Position numbers and translations under genes: made by a program. Below the pieces are notes generated by a model. That model was not told the DNA's origin and did not search any database. It worked only from the letters and a program-made list of their open reading frames with translations. Shown piece after piece: positions 61,182 to 64,000 of a DNA stretch of 64,000 bases (the stretch's first letter is position 1; each line of letters opens with the position of its first letter). The DNA comes from a virus: positions 1 to 64,000 of the IMG/VR virus record IMGVR_UViG_3300022932_000014. One strand, written 5' to 3'.

Positions 61182-62171
61182 ATGGCAAAATACACATTAT
61201 TTGGAAAAGAGGTTACAAAAGAAGAATTTGACAGGGAAGTTTACAAAGGGATTGATGGGACTATAGTTTTAAATGACTCATTTTTCTTAGATGAGATTTT
61301 ACATTCTCTTTTCCCGACAAAAGATGAAGAAGAGAGTAAATCAGTAAGAGGAGCGACTATTGATATGTCTGAGTTAAAAGAAAACGTATTTAAAAATTTA
61401 AAATTCAGAAATGAAAAACTTTCACAAGAAGAAAAAGATAAAGTTAATCAATTAAGAAGCAGTATTACAGGGGTATTTTGTAATGAACCTTATGATTTTA
61501 AATTACCAGTTACTGGAGTAATAAATCACACAGGAGGAACAGTTTTTGAAAAAGTTCAGGATTCAACTATACCAAATAAAGATATTGACCCTTTTTATGT
61601 TGTTGATATAAAGAATATTTCTAAAGTAGATTTAAAGAGAAATGATTTGGATGAAATGCTCGACTATGTTTTTAGAGGTCAATATGAAGATAAACAAGAC
61701 CCACTAGAAGCTTACAACGCTATAACGGGACATAGTACAAGACATAAAAGTCAAGGAGTAAAGCAAGACGATTTAGGCAAGGGAATAAAAAATACTCCAA
61801 ATCCAATAAACAAAGAAAAATTTCCAGAAAGGCTTGGTGGGCAAATAAAGAGAGGTAAAATATTTACTTACGATCCAGAAAACTTGGCAGGTAAAAAAGA
61901 AACAGAAGGAAAACTTCACTACGAATTATCTTGGGAATTTATAGAAGAAATGGCTAAAAGAATGGCCAATAATAAATCTGATAAATACCCTTTATATAAT
62001 TGGAAAAAACCTATTGATGTAGAAGATTTAAAAGACGCTATAAACAGACATCATATCGAAGTGATGAAAGGAAATTATAAAGACGGGGATGAGATATTAG
62101 GACATGTTGTATCATATGCTTGTAATGCTATGATGTTGTGGGAACAGTTAAGAAATAAAAATAGCAAATGA
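61182..62171 (+). CDS. Protein with C-terminal DUF5664-like (dATP/dGTP diphosphohydrolase) domain, 329 aa
   Basis: The C-terminal third (about 245-325) shows the DUF5664 pattern. KLHYELSWEFIEEMAKRM is followed by DKYPLYNW, NRHHIEVMKG, DEILGHVVSYACNAMMLW and an end helix. This helical fold is related to MazG-like nucleotide pyrophosphohydrolases. The N-terminal 200 residues are unknown and partly acidic. A role in trimming the dNTP pool fits its place among replication genes. Not every catalytic acidic residue could be confirmed, so activity is uncertain. Its stop overlaps the next start by 4 bases. Confidence 0.6.
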   Translation: MAKYTLFGKEVTKEEFDREVYKGIDGTIVLNDSFFLDEILHSLFPTKDEEESKSVRGATIDMSELKENVFKNLKFRNEKLSQEEKDKVNQLRSSITGVFCNEPYDFKLPVTGVINHTGGTVFEKVQDSTIPNKDIDPFYVVDIKNISKVDLKRNDLDEMLDYVFRGQYEDKQDPLEAYNAITGHSTRHKSQGVKQDDLGKGIKNTPNPINKEKFPERLGGQIKRGKIFTYDPENLAGKKETEGKLHYELSWEFIEEMAKRMANNKSDKYPLYNWKKPIDVEDLKDAINRHHIEVMKGNYKDGDEILGHVVSYACNAMMLWEQLRNKNSK

Positions 62172-62614
62172 AAAAATTATATTTAAATGTCGTAACTCAG
62201 GTTGTAAATGAAGAGGGAGAAGAGCTACTTGAAAGAGCATCTGGTAAAAAATCTAAAGATGTAGGAGGATTAACACGTGAATGGTTTGAAGAACAAGGTT
62301 TAAAAGTGCCCAAAGACCTTGATGATGACATAGAAAGAGATGAAGATGGTGCAGTATTTCTAGATAAAAAACATTTAAGTTATGAATCCTTATCCGTTAC
62401 TATACCTCTTAAAAATATAGACAGTTGGGTTGAAGATTCTGAAATAGGGAGTATTGTTTACATGAAATCAGGTTTGTTCTACCACGTGTATGAAACAACA
62501 GAAGAAATTGACGACTATGTGAATTATGTTTGTCTTACAAGAATACAAGAACTGTGGATAGATATTAAAATTTGGTTTGAAAATATTTTTTCGCGGAAAA
62601 AGAAAATAAATTAG
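62168..62614 (+). CDS. Unknown protein, 148 aa
   Basis: The acidic N-terminal half (KDLDDDIERDEDGAVFLD) is followed by a beta region (GSIVYMKSGLFYHVYETTEE) and a basic C-terminus (FSRKKKIN). No family recognised. It is translationally coupled to the DUF5664-like gene. Confidence 0.55.
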   Translation: MKKLYLNVVTQVVNEEGEELLERASGKKSKDVGGLTREWFEEQGLKVPKDLDDDIERDEDGAVFLDKKHLSYESLSVTIPLKNIDSWVEDSEIGSIVYMKSGLFYHVYETTEEIDDYVNYVCLTRIQELWIDIKIWFENIFSRKKKIN

Positions 62615-62642
62615 GATTTGTCAAATAGAATCACTATATTTG
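62611..62642 (+). promoter_or_regulatory. Promoter of the single-stranded DNA-binding protein gene
   Basis: TTAG (62611-62614), 20 bases, TATATTTG (62635-62642), with GTCAAA at 62620-62625, 15 bases ahead of the -7 element. The leader is about 40 nt, longer than at other genes. Confidence 0.75.
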
Positions 62643-62686
62643 TATACAATAAATTAATAAAAACAATTAAATAAAGTTAGGTAAAA

Positions 62687-63409
62687 ATGGCAATTGAAAA
62701 AAACTATTTGCAATTAGAATTCGGAAGCGGTCAATTCTTTGACTATTCAAAAGATGAAAAAGAAGGTTATGTAAAACACACTTCTTCAAAAGGAAATATC
62801 TCATACAGAAAATACTCAAAAGATGGAGTATCTGGTGTATTAGAATCAGTTTCAATTTATGAAGGAAAATTTGGGAATCAAATCTCTTTAAATATTAAAG
62901 ATGGAGATAATGTCTATTATGTTCCAGTGGATGTAGCCGATCAAAAAGGTAATGTTGACACGTACGCGGAAAGTTTAATCAAGGTACTTCCAAAATTAAA
63001 TAAAGGAGATAAAATCACAATCAGTGGTTATAATTTCACGCCCGAAGGAGATAAGTATTCTAAAATTGGTATCTCTGTGAAAGTTAATGGGGAGAAGGTA
63101 AAAGGATTGACCAATGCTTATATAGATAAAGAAGGTAAATCTGTAGAAGGGGATATTCCTGGGCTTACTTGGAAAAAAGATGCTCTAGGTAAAAATAAAC
63201 CAACAGCTGTTACTTTAGAAGCCAAAAATGACTATCTTTTAGGAGTGTTAAAAGCAGAAACAGACCGACTAAAGTGGGTTCAAGGCGAATCTGCACCATC
63301 TGCGGAACAACAAACACCAAAAACTGAAATTCCTAAAGCTACACCAACAGAAGCATTTGATCCAGCAACAAATATGAAAGAGGATGACTATGAAAATTTA
63401 CCTTTTTAA
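62687..63409 (+). CDS. Single-stranded DNA-binding protein (candidate), 240 aa
   Basis: The core is beta-rich, with strands such as VLESVSIYEGKFGNQISLNI and GDKITISGYNF that suit an OB fold. A disordered Pro/Thr-rich linker (about 200-225) follows, and then the acidic C-terminal tip EDDYENLPF, which closely resembles the protein-docking tail of SSB proteins. It has its own strong promoter, as expected for a protein needed in quantity during replication. The assignment rests mainly on the tail and the position. Confidence 0.72.
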   Translation: MAIEKNYLQLEFGSGQFFDYSKDEKEGYVKHTSSKGNISYRKYSKDGVSGVLESVSIYEGKFGNQISLNIKDGDNVYYVPVDVADQKGNVDTYAESLIKVLPKLNKGDKITISGYNFTPEGDKYSKIGISVKVNGEKVKGLTNAYIDKEGKSVEGDIPGLTWKKDALGKNKPTAVTLEAKNDYLLGVLKAETDRLKWVQGESAPSAEQQTPKTEIPKATPTEAFDPATNMKEDDYENLPF

Positions 63410-63411
63410 AA

Positions 63412-63921
63412 ATGAGTCATAAAACATGTATATCATGTAATATTAGTAAACCATTCGAAGAGTACTATAAACACTCTTCGATGAGTTTTGGTGTAGATAG
63501 TAAATGTAAAGAATGCGTGAAAGCTCGTGCTAAATTAAGACATCATAACCTAACAGAAAATGATCCTGATTTTGTTGAGAATGAAAGAAAAAGACATCGA
63601 GAAAAATATGAAAGGCTCGGTTATAAAAATCAACAGTTAGAGTGGGATAAAGATAAACCTTGGAAGAAAACAGTAATATACAAGAACTTAAGTAGAAAGC
63701 TTAATTTAGATAAAGGTTTTGAAGCACACCACTGGAATTATAATGACGAATATTTAGAAGACATTTTTGTTTTAGAGGCAAGACCGCATAAAAAATTACA
63801 CACTTATCTAAGTTTAGATATAGAAAAAAGAATATTTTATCTTAAAGACGGTACATACTTAGATAGTAAAGAGAAACATAAAAATTTCATTGATAGCCTA
63901 CAAATTAAAATACACAACTAA
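63412..63921 (+). CDS. HNH-type homing endonuclease, 169 aa
   Basis: An N-terminal zinc motif (CISCNISKPFEEYYKHSS, then CKECVKAR) is typical of phage HNH proteins. The nuclease core is seen in GFEAHHWNYNDEYLEDIFVL followed by RPHKKLHTYLS, giving His-Asn-His-like ligands. It starts 2 bases after the SSB-like gene and ends with a hairpin, as expected for an inserted selfish gene. It is unrelated in sequence to the AP2-type endonucleases of the left arm. Confidence 0.75.
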   Translation: MSHKTCISCNISKPFEEYYKHSSMSFGVDSKCKECVKARAKLRHHNLTENDPDFVENERKRHREKYERLGYKNQQLEWDKDKPWKKTVIYKNLSRKLNLDKGFEAHHWNYNDEYLEDIFVLEARPHKKLHTYLSLDIEKRIFYLKDGTYLDSKEKHKNFIDSLQIKIHN

Positions 63922-63925
63922 AACA

Positions 63926-63949
63926 AACCCTCGTGAAATATCGGGGGTT
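63926..63949 (+). terminator. Hairpin after the HNH gene (possible terminator)
   Basis: An 8-bp stem AACCCTCG/CGGGGGTT (63926-63933 with 63942-63949, one U-G pair) encloses an 8-base loop. No T tract follows on the + strand, so termination is uncertain. mRNA end protection is an alternative. Confidence 0.5.
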
Positions 63950-63967
63950 AATAAAAATAAAAAATAA

Positions 63968-64000
63968 TGAACGAAGAAAAAGAAGAATTAACGCAGTATA
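63968..64000 (+). CDS. Start of a further gene, cut by the window edge
   Basis: An ATG at 63968, after an A-rich leader, opens a frame (MNEEKEELTQY) that continues past the window. Only 11 codons are visible, so nothing can be said about function. Confidence 0.45.

Noticed and set aside
1-64000. Reassigned TAG codon, as in some crAss-like phages
   Set aside because: All large genes are open under the standard code and end normally, and Gln is written with CAA/CAG.
1-64000. Integrase, attachment site or insertion sequence
   Set aside because: No integrase, transposase or terminal repeats were seen; the mobile parts are homing endonuclease genes only.

Overview
The window is part of a crAss-like (Crassvirales) double-stranded DNA podophage genome that infects a member of the Bacteroidota, most likely a flavobacterium. 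Three things support this. The gene set includes crAss-type terminase, portal, scaffold and major capsid proteins, a giant muzzle/tail-stabilisation protein, ring proteins with an embedded IHF-like protein, and very large cargo proteins. The two gene arms are oppositely oriented. The AT-rich promoters follow the Bacteroidota form TTTG-N20-TAnnTTTG. The closest cultured relative I would expect is Cellulophaga phage phi14:2, but this rests on family-level recognition and not on a search.

Left arm (1-53254, read right to left). The order of transcription is: two small proteins, a GroEL-like chaperonin, a run of small unknowns, a terminase large subunit with a possible small subunit before it, portal, scaffold and major capsid protein. 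A rightward small gene and a Vsr-type homing endonuclease follow as an insertion. Next come connector and other structural proteins and a lysis cassette (coiled-coil spanin-like protein, holin, GH19 endolysin, small membrane proteins). A tail fibre/tailspike block follows, with a pectinase-like spike carrying a LamG domain, a fibre containing an alpha/beta hydrolase, a fibre with a secretion signal, and Cys-rich adaptor proteins. The arm ends with ring proteins, the IHF-like protein, the muzzle protein (split by an AP2/HNH endonuclease) and four large ejected or cargo proteins. One of these combines a lysozyme with two HExxH peptidase motifs, and the last runs off the left edge. The virion RNA polymerase of crAss-like phages would be expected just beyond that edge.

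Right arm (53428-64000, read left to right). Many small early proteins surround a replication and recombination set: ExoX-C-like protein, treble-clef/HNH protein, RecA/UvsX recombinase, HNH nucleases, PhoH-like ATPase, a DUF5664-like nucleotide hydrolase domain, and a single-stranded DNA-binding protein.

The most unusual stretch lies at the head of the right arm. About 600 bases without a convincing gene (about 53856-54460) have their own promoter and fold on paper into a large ornate RNA. It has two hairpins whose loops are perfectly complementary over 8 nt, a 23-position long-range helix, and a 3' pseudoknot. I consider this the best candidate for an undescribed system. The window also shows two phage-specific promoter grammars: an extended late promoter shared by structural genes, and a right-arm promoter with a (G/C)TCAAA box between the -33 and -7 elements.
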